Positions 49,482 to 59,536 of a stretch of 64,000 nucleotides of DNA are shown one piece after another. How positions within the stretch are numbered: the stretch's first letter is position 1; each line of letters starts with the position of its first letter. Under the pieces are notes generated by a model. That model searched no databases, was not told where the DNA came from, and was given only the letters and a program-made list of their open reading frames with translations. The DNA is from VYFG01 sp965248685 (GTDB taxonomy: Bacteria; Pseudomonadota; Gammaproteobacteria; Arenicellales; Poriferihabitantaceae): assembly GCA_965248685.1 (NCBI GenBank), contig CBDFKC010000003.1:2480001-2544000 (forward strand), given 5' to 3'. Made by a program: the position numbers and the translations under genes.

Positions 49482-51765
49482 TCGATCTCCAGTTCGTATT
49501 GTTTTCTGGATAGTTTGTATTTTCTTTTTGGCTCTACTCATACGATTTGGATGGTTGGTCCAAAGTGGTGGACTAATATTTGATTCGGATGTTTCGTCGT
49601 TACTTCCCCCGTCGCAAGAATCCAAATTGATTGATGAAATTGAGTTCAGAGTATCGGCAAAGATTGACCATAGGATTGCAATCGCTATTCAAGGAGGGAA
49701 TGGCGTGGAAGTTGATATTGCCACCGATCTATTCCTCGAGTTAATCGATGAAGGAATAGTGCAAGGTCATATCGAAGCCGAATACATGGATGGCTTGGAG
49801 TTAACATTGCTGTCAGATCGAATAAATGCGATGGCGCCCCATAAAAATAAATTTATTAGCGATCGCACTCGCGATCGAATGCGGGATTCATTTGATGCTC
49901 AGTTGAAATGGCGCTCGCAGCAAGTTGCTCAATTTCCACCATCCAATTTGACTGATCCGGTGGCGGATCCTCTTGGAACCATCGAAGAATTTCTCGCCGA
50001 AAGAATGCCGAGAAATAGCACTGTACAGTTTGATGGAATCTACTTTCGTGTAGATAGTGATTTCCCAACCAACCTCGTATTGATTCGACTGACCAGCGAC
50101 AGCACCTCGAGACGATCTTCAATCGATTCAGTCGATGCCATCCAAGACGCTAAAAGTACTGTTACCAATGAATATTCTGTAGAACTACATTTGTCTGGAA
50201 TTCCACTGCATGCGGCAATTATCGAACGTCGTACTGTTGATGAAATTCGCTGGATGAGTGTTTTTGCGACGTTATTGACGCTGAGCATGTTCCTTGTCTT
50301 TACTCGCTCAATAAGAGCGCTCATTATTACTACTGTATCCGTTGGTCTGGCAATCGTTGGCGGGTTGGTTATTTCTCAATGGACAATCGGACTTCCACAC
50401 CTAATCGGATTGACAATGGCGATAACCGCTATAGGAATATGTATTGATTTCAGTTTTCATTTCTGGACTCACGTTCGCGCGGGAATGAGTGGTAAGGCGG
50501 CTATTCAGGCTATTTTTTCGAGTATCAATGTCAGTTTTCTAACCACGGTAATGGGATTGCTTGGAATTGTAATTGTATCAATTCCACTACTTTCGAGATC
50601 TGCAGTATTTATTTGTGGAGCGCTACTGGTGAGCTGGTTGGCAATCGTATTTGTTGCGCCTGGACTTTGTCGAAAGATGAATTCTGGTATTCCAGTACCG
50701 AGATTTCCTGGACTATTGCGATTTAAATACGCATACATTTTGCCCGGTGTAATACTTGGCGCATCAATGATAGGGCTTCTCGCCAACTACACGGTGGATG
50801 ACAGTCCAAGTCGGTTAGCGCAACCAGCATCGTTCCAGGTGGCAGAAGACATCAAGCTGCAGGAATTATTGGGAAGCCCAGGGAGATCTGAAATTTACCT
50901 GGTCCAGGCAGAGTCCGCAGATGGACTGTTAGAACTGGAGGATACGTTGCTTGAGTCAATGTCGAATATCGAGCTTGCCGAAGTTGTCGCGGTCAGCAGG
51001 TTGGTACCGTCTATCCAGCGACAGCTTCTCAATAAGGATTTATACAACCAGGCGCGGACGAACATTGATCAATTATCTTTGACTCAGTATCTTGCAAGAC
51101 TTCAAGTATCGAAATTGGATTGGGAAAGCAGCGAAAGGGAGAAACCACTTTCCCTTCAATGGGTCTTATCCCAGCCTTGGGCCGACCTTGAGCGAGATTT
51201 AATTTTGTCATGTGATGATAGCTTCTGTTCATCGATAATACGTGCCCAGGGCGCCGCAAGCGACAAATTACAGATTCTTTGTGAAAATAATTCAGCATGC
51301 GAACACATATCTTTGGCTGGACGTAAGAAAGAAGCTTTTAAGAATCTTCGAAAAAGTTTGATTTGGGCGCTATTGGTGGCCGTAGGAATAATGTTTGCTG
51401 CATTATTTGTTAGGTACCGGGTATTAGCTGTGCGATTAATCAGCATTCCCGTAATTGCTTCTTTGGCTGGTGTTGCAACCGTTGCGTCAGCCGGTATGCC
51501 AATTACAGCATTTACCTTAGCCGCAATTTTTCCATTGCTTGGATTGTCAATTGACTATGCGGTATTCGCCTGTGAATCTGATGAATATTCTGGTGCGACA
51601 TTGTTAGCGATTCTTGGGTCTGCGCTTACAACAACCTTATCATTTGCAATATTGTCGTTTAGCGGAACACCTGCTGTACAATTTTTCGCGCTTCCCATAG
51701 CAATCGGAATTCCAGTAGCCTGGGTCTTAGTGCAAACTTTGCCGCGATCAGGGGTGTGGAAGTAG
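49474..51765 (+). CDS. apeM: MMPL/RND-type exporter of the APE cluster (ApeM-like)
   Basis: About 763 residues from GTG 49474 (VNDRSPVRIVFW), overlapping the LolA-like gene by 8 bases; an ATG at 49444 lies well inside it. Twelve-helix layout with two periplasmic domains: FDSDVSSLLPPSQES after helix 1, then a helix block from MSVFATLLTLSMFLVF with GICIDFSFHFWTH, and the second block from LLVAVGIMFAALFV with LSIDYAVFACES. It exports the polyene lipid across the inner membrane. Typical COG4258 size. Confidence 0.87.
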   Translation: MNDRSPVRIVFWIVCIFFLALLIRFGWLVQSGGLIFDSDVSSLLPPSQESKLIDEIEFRVSAKIDHRIAIAIQGGNGVEVDIATDLFLELIDEGIVQGHIEAEYMDGLELTLLSDRINAMAPHKNKFISDRTRDRMRDSFDAQLKWRSQQVAQFPPSNLTDPVADPLGTIEEFLAERMPRNSTVQFDGIYFRVDSDFPTNLVLIRLTSDSTSRRSSIDSVDAIQDAKSTVTNEYSVELHLSGIPLHAAIIERRTVDEIRWMSVFATLLTLSMFLVFTRSIRALIITTVSVGLAIVGGLVISQWTIGLPHLIGLTMAITAIGICIDFSFHFWTHVRAGMSGKAAIQAIFSSINVSFLTTVMGLLGIVIVSIPLLSRSAVFICGALLVSWLAIVFVAPGLCRKMNSGIPVPRFPGLLRFKYAYILPGVILGASMIGLLANYTVDDSPSRLAQPASFQVAEDIKLQELLGSPGRSEIYLVQAESADGLLELEDTLLESMSNIELAEVVAVSRLVPSIQRQLLNKDLYNQARTNIDQLSLTQYLARLQVSKLDWESSEREKPLSLQWVLSQPWADLERDLILSCDDSFCSSIIRAQGAASDKLQILCENNSACEHISLAGRKKEAFKNLRKSLIWALLVAVGIMFAALFVRYRVLAVRLISIPVIASLAGVATVASAGMPITAFTLAAIFPLLGLSIDYAVFACESDEYSGATLLAILGSALTTTLSFAILSFSGTPAVQFFALPIAIGIPVAWVLVQTLPRSGVWK

Positions 51766-51790
51766 TTTGTCTTTACCCCTTGGAGTAGAA

Positions 51791-52501
51791 TTACCTCTGT
51801 TTGGTGGCAACCAAATTTATTAGGGTTTCTTCTCGTTTTTGTGGCGGTTGAACACCAAACCAGTTTTCGAAAATACCGAGATCTTCTCGACTCCACCAAA
51901 AAAACGGATAAGATATTGCATTTGCCGGAATATGAAATCCGGTTTTTCTGAGTAAATCCAGATACTGATCTGCGGTTTTCTGGACTTCCATGGGATGTCT
52001 AAAAAATAATCGGATAATCCATGAATGAATATATCTTTTGGTCGACTCAGCAAATAGCAAAATTCCGCCGGGTTTAAGTATCCGGAAGAAGTCCGCAATG
52101 GCCTTTTCCTGGAGAACCAGATGGTGGAATGTCTGATGACAGAAAATCAAGTCAACACTATTATCCTCGATCTGAAGATTTGAGCTTGAGCAGCAAATTA
52201 ATTCAACTGATATTCGTTCTTTAGCTGATGCAGCCCTGGATGCCGCAATCATTTGTGGGTCTATATCTACGCCGATAAGTCGATCTGGAGAAAATCGCTT
52301 TTTCAATTTTGTCAGGGATTGTCCATAGCCGCACCCGACATCTGCAACAACCGAATAACGTTCTCGCCGTTCCTGTATTAATGGATCGAGATCATCTAAT
52401 GCACGCTCTAGAACTTGGGTCGTCCAGGTGTTGGTGCGTAGAAACCATTTACCAATTGCTGATTCCGGAACTTGGTAGTCGGCACAATCTAAGTCAATCA
52501 T
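51791..52501 (-). CDS. Class I SAM methyltransferase facing the APE cluster
   Basis: 236 residues: motif I VVADVGCGYGQSLTKL, LIGVDIDPQMIAASRAA, NSVDLIFCHQTFHHLV and FRILKPGGILLFAES. Methyltransferases in APE clusters methylate the aryl head. This one converges on the exporter (25 bases between stops) and has its own promoter, so the link is by position. ATG at 52501. Confidence 0.83.
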   Translation of the reverse strand: MIDLDCADYQVPESAIGKWFLRTNTWTTQVLERALDDLDPLIQERRERYSVVADVGCGYGQSLTKLKKRFSPDRLIGVDIDPQMIAASRAASAKERISVELICCSSSNLQIEDNSVDLIFCHQTFHHLVLQEKAIADFFRILKPGGILLFAESTKRYIHSWIIRLFFRHPMEVQKTADQYLDLLRKTGFHIPANAISYPFFWWSREDLGIFENWFGVQPPQKREETLINLVATKQR

Positions 52502-52808
52502 TAAACTCTATCTGTTAATAAATTGGATGGTAAGTTAGATAACAATAATACTTGAAATGTGGAATCAAACCTACGGCCTCCAAAAAATCAAACTTGATCA
52601 CTGTTTAATACACTACATTTGTATCGATAACACTGGCATACGGACTATAATCGTGCCCTTCTCAAATGATTGTTTTGGATCATTTGCTTATGAGCAGATA
52701 CCCATCCAGAATGAATTTGCTAGAAATGGAGTTCATTCCAGTCTTTTATAGAATATCGGGCGGGCAATTCTTCAAAAATCTACTTTACCACCATCGAGAA
52801 TTCCTATT
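52502..52808. other. Gap between methyltransferase and SulP gene
   Basis: 307 AT-rich bases holding the divergent promoters. A 64-codon frame (52557-52751) exists on the plus strand but has no RBS and irregular composition; I see no gene here and no clear hairpin. Confidence 0.5.
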
Positions 52809-54425
52809 GTGAGTCGATTAACCACGATTTCAGACTTCGCCAAGCGACTGCGTTCCACTGATTCAAATAACCAGACCCCTCCTTTGGGTTTTGGGCAAAT
52901 TCGAGTAGAAACTCTGGCTGGTCTCACCGTTGCATTGGCCCTGGTGCCGGAGGCGATCGCTTTTGCTTTCGTTGCTGGTGTTACACCTTTAGTAGGGTTA
53001 TACGCGGCCTTTATTGTCGGCTTAATTACCGCGGTTTTTGGTGGACGGCCCGGAATGATATCCGGTGCTACTGGAGCCCTGGCGGTTGTGATGGTGTCTT
53101 TGGTCGCGGATCATGGTGCTGAATATCTGTTTGCCACTGTAGTATTGATGGGGATAATTCAGATTCTTGTTGGATTGTTAAGGTTAGGGAAATTTATCCG
53201 TATGGTTCCACATCCGGTAATGTTGGGTTTTGTTAACGGCCTCGCCATTGTAATTTTTTGGGCGCAACTGAGCCAATTTAAAGTAACCAATGCGGCGGGA
53301 CAGGAGGTCTGGATGAGCGGTTCAACCCTTTGGGTTACTCTCGGCCTGGTTGCCACAACTATGGCGGTAATTCATTTTACTCCGCGATTAACCCGATTAA
53401 TTCCGGCACCTTTGGCGGCAATTGCCAGTGTTGCTGGGGTGGTCATATTTTTCGATATTCCTGTACCCAGGGTGGGCGATCTGGCCTCCGTTGAAGGAGG
53501 GTTGCCGGTGTTTTCCATACCCAAGGTACCGTTTGATTTTGAAACCTTGCGAATTATTTTACCGTATTCGATTATTCTCGCCGCAATAGGTTTGATTGAA
53601 AGTTTGTTGACTCTTAACCTGGTTGGCGAAATTACCGGTAAGCGCGGCGGCGCCTCACATGAATGTATTGCTCAAGGGGCGGCCAACACGGTGACCGGAT
53701 TTTTTGGTGGAATGGGGGGCTGCGCCATGATTGGTCAGTCCATGATTAACGTTAAATCAGGCGGACGCTCACGGCTTTCCGGAATCGCGGCCGCTCTTTT
53801 TCTGTTGAGTTTTATCTTGTTTGCCAGCCCGATCATAGAATTGATTCCTCTTGCGGCCCTGGTCGGCGTGATGTTTATGGTGGTTATAGGTACGTTTGCC
53901 TGGCAAAGTTTTCGCATACTTCGGATCATTCCCCGAGCGGATGCCTTCGTTATCATTCTGGTTACCGCGGTAACAGTGGCCGAAGATCTCGCGGTCGCGG
54001 TGGTGGTCGGTGTAATTATTTCAGCTCTGGTCTATGCATGGAATGCTGCCTCAATGATTCATGCCCAGGCGCGTCCTTCTACTACTGAAATTGGCGCAAG
54101 GGTGTACGAAATTGAAGGGCCATTATTTTTTGGGTCCGCCAGTCGCTTTCAGGAGATGTTCCATCCCGAAGATGATCCAGAGCTGGTCATACTGGATTTT
54201 GAGGACTCCCGGGTGGTGGATCAGTCGGCATTGCAGGCGATTGAAGCGGTTGCGGCGAAATACCAGGCTGCGGGGAAAAGATTGCAGTTACGTCATCTTA
54301 CTCACGATTGCCATAAATTGCTGACAAATGCAGGGCAATTGATGGTAGACCTTGATGATGATCCGGACTACGGTGTGGTAGTTGATTACGAGGTTAAGCC
54401 GGGTCGCTTGGGCGGTGCTCACTAA
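52809..54425 (+). CDS. SulP-family anion transporter with STAS domain
   Basis: 538 residues from GTG 52809. Membrane part opens with VETLAGLTVALALVPEAIAFAFVAGV, then PGMISGATGALAVVMVSLV and the ISAGATSCIL-type QGAANTVTGFFGGMGGCAMIGQSMINV. The C-terminal cytoplasmic STAS domain runs from RVYEIEGPLFFGSASRF to LILDFEDSRVVDQSALQAIEAVA. Family members carry sulfate, bicarbonate or other anions. In a sulfur oxidiser sulfate export or bicarbonate uptake are both reasonable; sequence alone does not decide. Confidence 0.92.
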   Translation: MSRLTTISDFAKRLRSTDSNNQTPPLGFGQIRVETLAGLTVALALVPEAIAFAFVAGVTPLVGLYAAFIVGLITAVFGGRPGMISGATGALAVVMVSLVADHGAEYLFATVVLMGIIQILVGLLRLGKFIRMVPHPVMLGFVNGLAIVIFWAQLSQFKVTNAAGQEVWMSGSTLWVTLGLVATTMAVIHFTPRLTRLIPAPLAAIASVAGVVIFFDIPVPRVGDLASVEGGLPVFSIPKVPFDFETLRIILPYSIILAAIGLIESLLTLNLVGEITGKRGGASHECIAQGAANTVTGFFGGMGGCAMIGQSMINVKSGGRSRLSGIAAALFLLSFILFASPIIELIPLAALVGVMFMVVIGTFAWQSFRILRIIPRADAFVIILVTAVTVAEDLAVAVVVGVIISALVYAWNAASMIHAQARPSTTEIGARVYEIEGPLFFGSASRFQEMFHPEDDPELVILDFEDSRVVDQSALQAIEAVAAKYQAAGKRLQLRHLTHDCHKLLTNAGQLMVDLDDDPDYGVVVDYEVKPGRLGGAH

Positions 54426-54518
54426 TTGCCATGTTTGGTGCCATGCCTTATGCCATGCCTGACCAGATACTTCACCGGATGCGAATAATTTCTACACTGC
54501 CCGCGATCTTTTAGCAGG

Positions 54519-56336
54519 ATGGGGCGGGTTAGGAGATTCTTTTTTCTGGGTGTCCGGGTTTTGCTTGGGGTGGAAATTGTCTGGCTGTTATTGGGAAATG
54601 GAATTTTAAGTACGGATCTGGGGCGTCTGGCAGTAAATTTCAAACCAGAAAAATTTGTTATAGAATGGGATAAGGCGTGGACGCTTTATCCGGCACATAT
54701 TCAGGGAAAGGGTGTGACGATCCGAATTAATACCTGGAAGTCTGCGACCACAATCTTGTGCGAACGGGTGGAGGGGAACATTCGACTACTACCATTGTTT
54801 TCCCGTCATCTATTGTTTGATCAACTTCGCACAGACGGCGTTACCGTGAAAGTGGATAGGAAATATCCTGAAGGAGAGCGCCCGGTTCCGAAAAAGAAAA
54901 CACCGGGGTTCCTGGTCGAATTGAGAGATTTGGAAGTTGAAAATTTTGAAGAGTTCAGCTTTGATCAGATATCTGTTGCCGGTGGTACAGCAACAGGAAC
55001 AGTCTCGATGAAAGTTCAAATTCGCGGTCGGGCGGAAGTGCAGGATGCCAGGGTTAGTTGGAGAGACGCAGCAATTACCCTTGACGAGGCTGAATTTGCG
55101 GAATCATTGTCGCTAAGTTTTCGGGGAGGGTTAGCATCATTTCTTCCAAAGGAAGACAAGGGGAAAGCGTTGATTGCAAAACTCAGTGGTCAGATCGATT
55201 TGGGCGGCAATGTTGGCAGTCTGACCCCAATCAAGTTCTTGTTCCCCGCGGTTGACTGGGTCGAACGTATTGATGGCCAAGGTCAGGTCAGTGCGCATAT
55301 TAACCTGGTAGATGGATGGGCGAATACCGGGTCAACTCTGGCGGTCGTAGCGGATGGTTTACAACTGGATTTTCTCGGCTTTAGCGTACGTGGTTCCGGA
55401 ACCATCGACGGCAGTATTGGTTCTGATTCGACGGGCTCGGATGGCGTCGTTAAATTGACTTTTGATCAATATAGTTTGGCCAGGCAAGGAGATTCAATTC
55501 CGTTGGCAAATGGTAGTGGATTAAGCCTCTCTGGAAAGTCCGCAAAAATAGGTGTGGTTAATTCCATTGATGACCTTGGCCTGGAACTGATTTTGGATAT
55601 GCCGGATTCAGAAGTACCGGATATTTCTTTTCTTGGGCGTAGTTTGCCTGAGGAGTTGGGAGTTTCGATTAATCAGGGCAGGGCAACCTTGAAAGGGCGG
55701 ATGGTTGTTTCCGGGACGCAAACCGCCGCAGGAACATTTGAGCTCCGGGGAGAGAATCTATCGGGTCGTTTCCGCGACATGGGTTTCACTGCAGATATGG
55801 CTTTGACCTCCAAAGTCTCCGGGAATCGATTAAACGATTTCTCGGTTGATCTGAAAGGAACAGAATTTAAAATATTCAATGGAATATTCGACAATCAGAC
55901 AGTCGCGGTTGACCCCGATTGGTGGATGTCTATCTCTATTCCAAAAGGACACGCTGACCTTGGGAAACCAGTGACAGTGGAGGCGGACGCGGCATTGGCG
56001 ATGAAAGATACTCGGGCAATTATAGCCATGTTCGCGGAGGTCAAGGATTGGGTTCGATATTTTGATGGAGTTCTGACGATTAATGACGTTAGCGGTAGTG
56101 CCCGGATCAAAGCTGGCGATAAACGGGCAAGAATTCAAGGTCTTGAACTAACCGGCGACAAGCTTGGATTAATGGCAGAACTGGAACTAGAGAATGATTC
56201 GAATAATGGAATATTTTGGGGAAAATTCGGTGCGGTTAGTTTAGGTCTTGAAAAGATCGGTAATAAGAGAGATTGGAAATTTATCAATAGTAGAAAATGG
56301 TATCAAAAGAAAAAAATAAAAAACTGGGCGGAGTAG
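54519..56336 (+). CDS. Large AsmA-like/YdbH-type envelope protein, unknown function
   Basis: 605 residues with one N-terminal membrane helix (FFFLGVRVLLGVEIVWLLLGN), then a long beta-rich periplasmic region: PAHIQGKGVTIRINTW, GQVSAHINLVDGW, RGSGTIDGSIGS, GTFELRGENLSGRF, KGTEFKIFNGIFDN. The chain resembles AsmA/TamB-like repeating-beta-groove bridges for lipid transfer. It has no close partner except a methyltransferase 16 bases downstream. Family-level call moderate. ATG at 54519. Confidence 0.6.
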   Translation: MGRVRRFFFLGVRVLLGVEIVWLLLGNGILSTDLGRLAVNFKPEKFVIEWDKAWTLYPAHIQGKGVTIRINTWKSATTILCERVEGNIRLLPLFSRHLLFDQLRTDGVTVKVDRKYPEGERPVPKKKTPGFLVELRDLEVENFEEFSFDQISVAGGTATGTVSMKVQIRGRAEVQDARVSWRDAAITLDEAEFAESLSLSFRGGLASFLPKEDKGKALIAKLSGQIDLGGNVGSLTPIKFLFPAVDWVERIDGQGQVSAHINLVDGWANTGSTLAVVADGLQLDFLGFSVRGSGTIDGSIGSDSTGSDGVVKLTFDQYSLARQGDSIPLANGSGLSLSGKSAKIGVVNSIDDLGLELILDMPDSEVPDISFLGRSLPEELGVSINQGRATLKGRMVVSGTQTAAGTFELRGENLSGRFRDMGFTADMALTSKVSGNRLNDFSVDLKGTEFKIFNGIFDNQTVAVDPDWWMSISIPKGHADLGKPVTVEADAALAMKDTRAIIAMFAEVKDWVRYFDGVLTINDVSGSARIKAGDKRARIQGLELTGDKLGLMAELELENDSNNGIFWGKFGAVSLGLEKIGNKRDWKFINSRKWYQKKKIKNWAE

Positions 56337-56351
56337 TCTCTCCTTAGTGAT

Positions 56352-56984
56352 ATGGCGATAGATGAATCTGAAGACCAGCTAAATCGGATTGAGTCGGTGA
56401 CTCTGGGGCATTACGACCGAAGTGCAGAGGCCTTTTTCTCGGGAACCGTTGATCATGACGTATCACAGAACTATGCTGCATTACTGGATCAGCTTCCACC
56501 CGGAAAAAGTCTCGATATTCTAGATTTTGGCTGTGGTCCCGGAAGAGATTTAAAGTACTTTCGTGAACTGGGACATAACCCGATCGGTTTAGATGGAAGC
56601 GAGGCGTTTTGTCAAATTGCGAGAAATTACGGCGGCTGTGATGTCCTGCACCAGACATTTCTAAACCTGTCATTACCAGCCCAGGCCTTCGATGGCGTAT
56701 TCGCCAACGCATCCTTATTTCACGTTCCCAGCAGCAGACTAACGTCTGTACTGGATGGGTTGCATACCACCTTGCGTGGAGATGGGGTTTTGTTTATGTC
56801 CAATCCCAGAGGAGATCAAGAGGGATGGTCGGGGGATCGCTATGGTCATTATATGGAGATAGACAAAATCACTTTGTTTTTGGAACACGCGGGATTTAAC
56901 GTTGTTAATCACTACTACAGACCATCTGGTAAACCACGAGAACAGCAACCCTGGTTGGCTGTTGTCAGCCGCAAAGCTTTATAG
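56352..56984 (+). CDS. Class I SAM methyltransferase
   Basis: 210 residues: ESVTLGHYDRSAEAFFSGTVDHDVSQNYAALL, then motif I DILDFGCGPGRDLKYF, the GLDGSEAFCQIAR loop, FDGVFANASLFHVP and a PRGDQEGWSGDRYGHYM stretch typical of UbiE-like or tellurite-resistance-type methyltransferases. Substrate unknown. Starts 16 bases after the AsmA-like gene. Confidence 0.85.
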   Translation: MAIDESEDQLNRIESVTLGHYDRSAEAFFSGTVDHDVSQNYAALLDQLPPGKSLDILDFGCGPGRDLKYFRELGHNPIGLDGSEAFCQIARNYGGCDVLHQTFLNLSLPAQAFDGVFANASLFHVPSSRLTSVLDGLHTTLRGDGVLFMSNPRGDQEGWSGDRYGHYMEIDKITLFLEHAGFNVVNHYYRPSGKPREQQPWLAVVSRKAL

Positions 56985-57054
56985 GAAATAATTTGAGCCT
57001 GAGACCCCGATTCCTTATCTTTAGCCCGGGAAGGGGAAATTAGTTTGATAGATA

Positions 57055-57528
57055 CTAAAGCAGCAAACCTTGGTCTATTGAGTGAAATTTATCCGTGGCC
57101 TCGATTAAAGATTTGGCGGCAAGGGATTGAACACCGTAAACCTCAGTACTAACGGAATAGTCTCTACCAATTTTCTCGAGCAATAGATCAAAATCTCCGT
57201 CTCCAGATAATAAAATTACGCAATCAACCCGAGGTGCGACCTCCATTACATCTATGGTTATTCCAACATCCCAGTCACCCTTGGCAGAACCGTCGCTGCG
57301 TTGAATATACGGTTTTAGCTTCACAGTGAATCCAATGTTCTTTAGCGCATTCTGAAACTTTATTTGTTTTTCATCGTCCCGTTGGATGGCATAGGCATTT
57401 GCGGTCAAAATTTCTCCCTCGGCGCTAACCCGTTGCCAGAGGCTCCGATAATTAAATTGACGGCCAAATGCTTCTCTAGTCGTGTAATAGATGTTTTGGA
57501 CATCCACAAATAAGCCAATTTTTTTCAC
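57055..57528 (-). CDS. NYN-domain (PIN-like) protein, LabA/DUF88 type
   Basis: 157 residues: IGLFVDVQNIYYTTREAFG (Asp9), KGDWDVGITIDVMEVAP and VILLSGDGDFDLLLEKIGRD with the acidic residues of a NYN nuclease site. Bacterial members are thought to act on RNA. No export signal. ATG at 57528; converges on the methyltransferase gene. Stands alone. Confidence 0.87.
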   Translation of the reverse strand: MKKIGLFVDVQNIYYTTREAFGRQFNYRSLWQRVSAEGEILTANAYAIQRDDEKQIKFQNALKNIGFTVKLKPYIQRSDGSAKGDWDVGITIDVMEVAPRVDCVILLSGDGDFDLLLEKIGRDYSVSTEVYGVQSLAAKSLIEATDKFHSIDQGLLL

Positions 57529-58201
57529 GGAACAAATTATAGATTTTAATGTAAGGTTAGTTGCATCTATACGTTAGTAGGAAATTGTTCAGAAATTCTG
57601 AATTTTATCAAATAGATATGCGGGAATTGCCGATTTTTCAATGCAATTTTCTGTGCTCAACGAAGATCAACAACTGTATACTAAATTCCACCCATTGGAG
57701 GTCAAATCGAGGGCAATTCATTTGAGGGAGAATAATCGACCACGCAATCTAATAATAGAATTATGAGAACCTAACTATGAAATAAATACGAATCAATCTA
57801 AACATTAATGCTCAGACACCGATATGTGATTGCAGTGGGTCGATACTAGGTTAAGGTAGGTAAGATAATCTTCATCGCAAAAGAATACGTGCTGCCTTCT
57901 ATTGCCACGCTGTGTGATGCGGTGTCGAACGCCTGCAATCACTGCTCTTGCCGTCCTGGCCACAATATACTCCATAGGTTAATGCTAGGATGTTAACGCT
58001 AATCCACGATTGAATCTTTGCCCTCTCGCGGTTTAACTGATGTAACTAAATTAATAATTCTGTATTGTGTCCCCGGAACTCCCGAACAACCTTGTGCCCG
58101 ATTTAATGTATCCGTTAAACTGGGGAAGGTCCAGTCTGCCAATTAAGTGACCGTAGTCAAAAGTCAAACTTCATTCATGGGTTCATACAGGAAGATTACA
58201 C
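57529..58201. other. 673-base gene-free stretch before the agmatinase gene
   Basis: AT-rich with stops in all frames. It contains one copy of a 27-base sequence (57800-57826) that recurs exactly at 59510-59536 beyond the agmatinase-type gene. No tRNA, terminator or transposon end was recognised. Decayed sequence or an element boundary is plausible. Confidence 0.5.
57800..57826 (+). repeat. 27-base direct repeat, left copy
   Basis: Identical to 59510-59536, starting AAACATTAATGCTCAGAC and ending CCGATATG; the flanks diverge immediately on the right. The two copies bracket 1.7 kb holding only the agmatinase-type gene. This could be a target-site or attachment-type duplication, or remnants of one older element. 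Confidence 0.75.
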
Positions 58202-59158
58202 ATGCAAAACAAATTAACTGCTCCAATTCAACCAGATTGTACAACTTTATTTAATTTTCCTTTTAATGATGATTTAGAAAATCTTCAAGCAGACATTGTC
58301 ATCTTAGGTCTGCCCTTTGGCATGCCATACTCGATGGCCGAAGTGAGCAATGATCAGAGTAATGCCCCAACTGCAATTAGGCGCGCTTCAACACTTGCGG
58401 TTGAAAGCCTACGCCGTTGGGACTTTGATTTAGGCGGGACACTCTTAGATGATAAAGAAATCAAGGTCGTAGATTGTGGAGATATCATCGCACATCCAGG
58501 AAATATTGATGGGCATTATCAAAAAACGGAAAGTGCGGTACGAAAGATACTTGCCACTGGTGCGATGCCGATATGTCTTGGGGGCGATCATGGCGTTCCA
58601 ATACCGGTATTTAGAGCGTTCGAAAATTATGGCCCCATTCATCTCATTCAACTGGATGCTCACCTAGATTGGCGTGATCATCTAAATGGCGAAAAAGAAG
58701 GTTATTCAAGCCCCATCCGGCGCGCATCAGAAATGTCACATGTTGACCAGATTTTTCAAATTGGTTTGCGTTGTCAGGGTAGCGCTCGGACGGAAGATAT
58801 GAATGCCGCACTTGATTACGGAGCGAACTTGATTACAGTGCATGAATTAAATGACAGTGGAATTGATGCCATATTAAGTAAAATACCAGATGGCGAGCGG
58901 TACTACTTGACTATTGATGCAGATGGACTTGATCCATCGGTTATGCCCGCCGTTGCTGGTCCCGCTCCGGGTGGAATCACCTATCTTCAAGCACGAAAAC
59001 TGATTCACGGATTGGTTAACAAAGGTACTGTGGTCGGAATGGATGTGGTTGAAATCACACCATCCCGAGATATCAATCAGATTTCATCTATAACAGCAGG
59101 TAGGCTAATAGCTAATCTTATTGGAGCTTCTGTTAGAGCAGGATATTTTGAAGATTGA
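58202..59158 (+). CDS. Ureohydrolase (agmatinase/guanidino-acid hydrolase family)
   Basis: 318 residues, arginase-fold. Mn-binding motifs: LGGDHGVPIPVFRAF (His), IQLDAHLDWRDH and LTIDADGLDPSVMPAVAGPAPGG, all intact. It hydrolyses a guanidino compound (agmatine, guanidinobutyrate or similar) to urea plus amine; which one is not deducible. No partner genes adjoin it, and the surroundings are repeat-bearing and gene-poor, suggesting acquisition. ATG at 58202 with GGAAG upstream. Confidence 0.9.
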   Translation: MQNKLTAPIQPDCTTLFNFPFNDDLENLQADIVILGLPFGMPYSMAEVSNDQSNAPTAIRRASTLAVESLRRWDFDLGGTLLDDKEIKVVDCGDIIAHPGNIDGHYQKTESAVRKILATGAMPICLGGDHGVPIPVFRAFENYGPIHLIQLDAHLDWRDHLNGEKEGYSSPIRRASEMSHVDQIFQIGLRCQGSARTEDMNAALDYGANLITVHELNDSGIDAILSKIPDGERYYLTIDADGLDPSVMPAVAGPAPGGITYLQARKLIHGLVNKGTVVGMDVVEITPSRDINQISSITAGRLIANLIGASVRAGYFED

Positions 59159-59160
59159 GT

Positions 59161-59378
59161 TTCGGGGGTACGATACGGAATTAATTGAAATCGGATTTCG
59201 GGCCCGGTTAGCCTGGACGGAGTGATTGTCCACACGGTTGTTCTAATTGTTCGATAAAATTATCTGAGATTTGGGGGCACGATACGGAATTTATTGAGAT
59301 CGCTCTTCGGCTTGGTTAGCCTGGACGGAGTGATTGTCCACACTGTTATTCTAAATGTTCGATAAAAGTATCTGGACT
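59161..59378 (+). repeat. Two tandem copies of a 108-109 base unit
   Basis: Copy 1 from 59161 and copy 2 from 59271. Both contain ACGATACGGAATT, then GGTTAGCCTGGACGGAGTG and end near GTTCGATAAAA. They differ at scattered positions, so the duplication is not recent. GGAC and GTCC in each copy can pair as a short hairpin. It begins directly after the agmatinase-type stop. No coding sense. Confidence 0.8.
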
Positions 59379-59509
59379 CGGAGGTCGTCCGTAATTTTCA
59401 CTAAAATTAATGTGTCGCGTATATCTTCTGAGTGCTTCTCCGATAGACTGGGTAAGGGGTTCTTCGTCATTCGGCGCTACAAAAAGTTGAACGCAACTGG
59501 GCAATAAGA

Positions 59510-59536
59510 AACATTAATGCTCAGACACCGATATGC
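59510..59536 (+). repeat. 27-base direct repeat, right copy
   Basis: Exact copy of 57800-57826. It is about 190 bases from the 3' end of tRNA-Pro. The left neighbour bases differ, so the identity is confined to 27 bases. Confidence 0.75.

Noticed and set aside
52557..52751. 64-codon plus-strand frame upstream of SulP
   Set aside because: AT-rich promoter region, no RBS, irregular composition.
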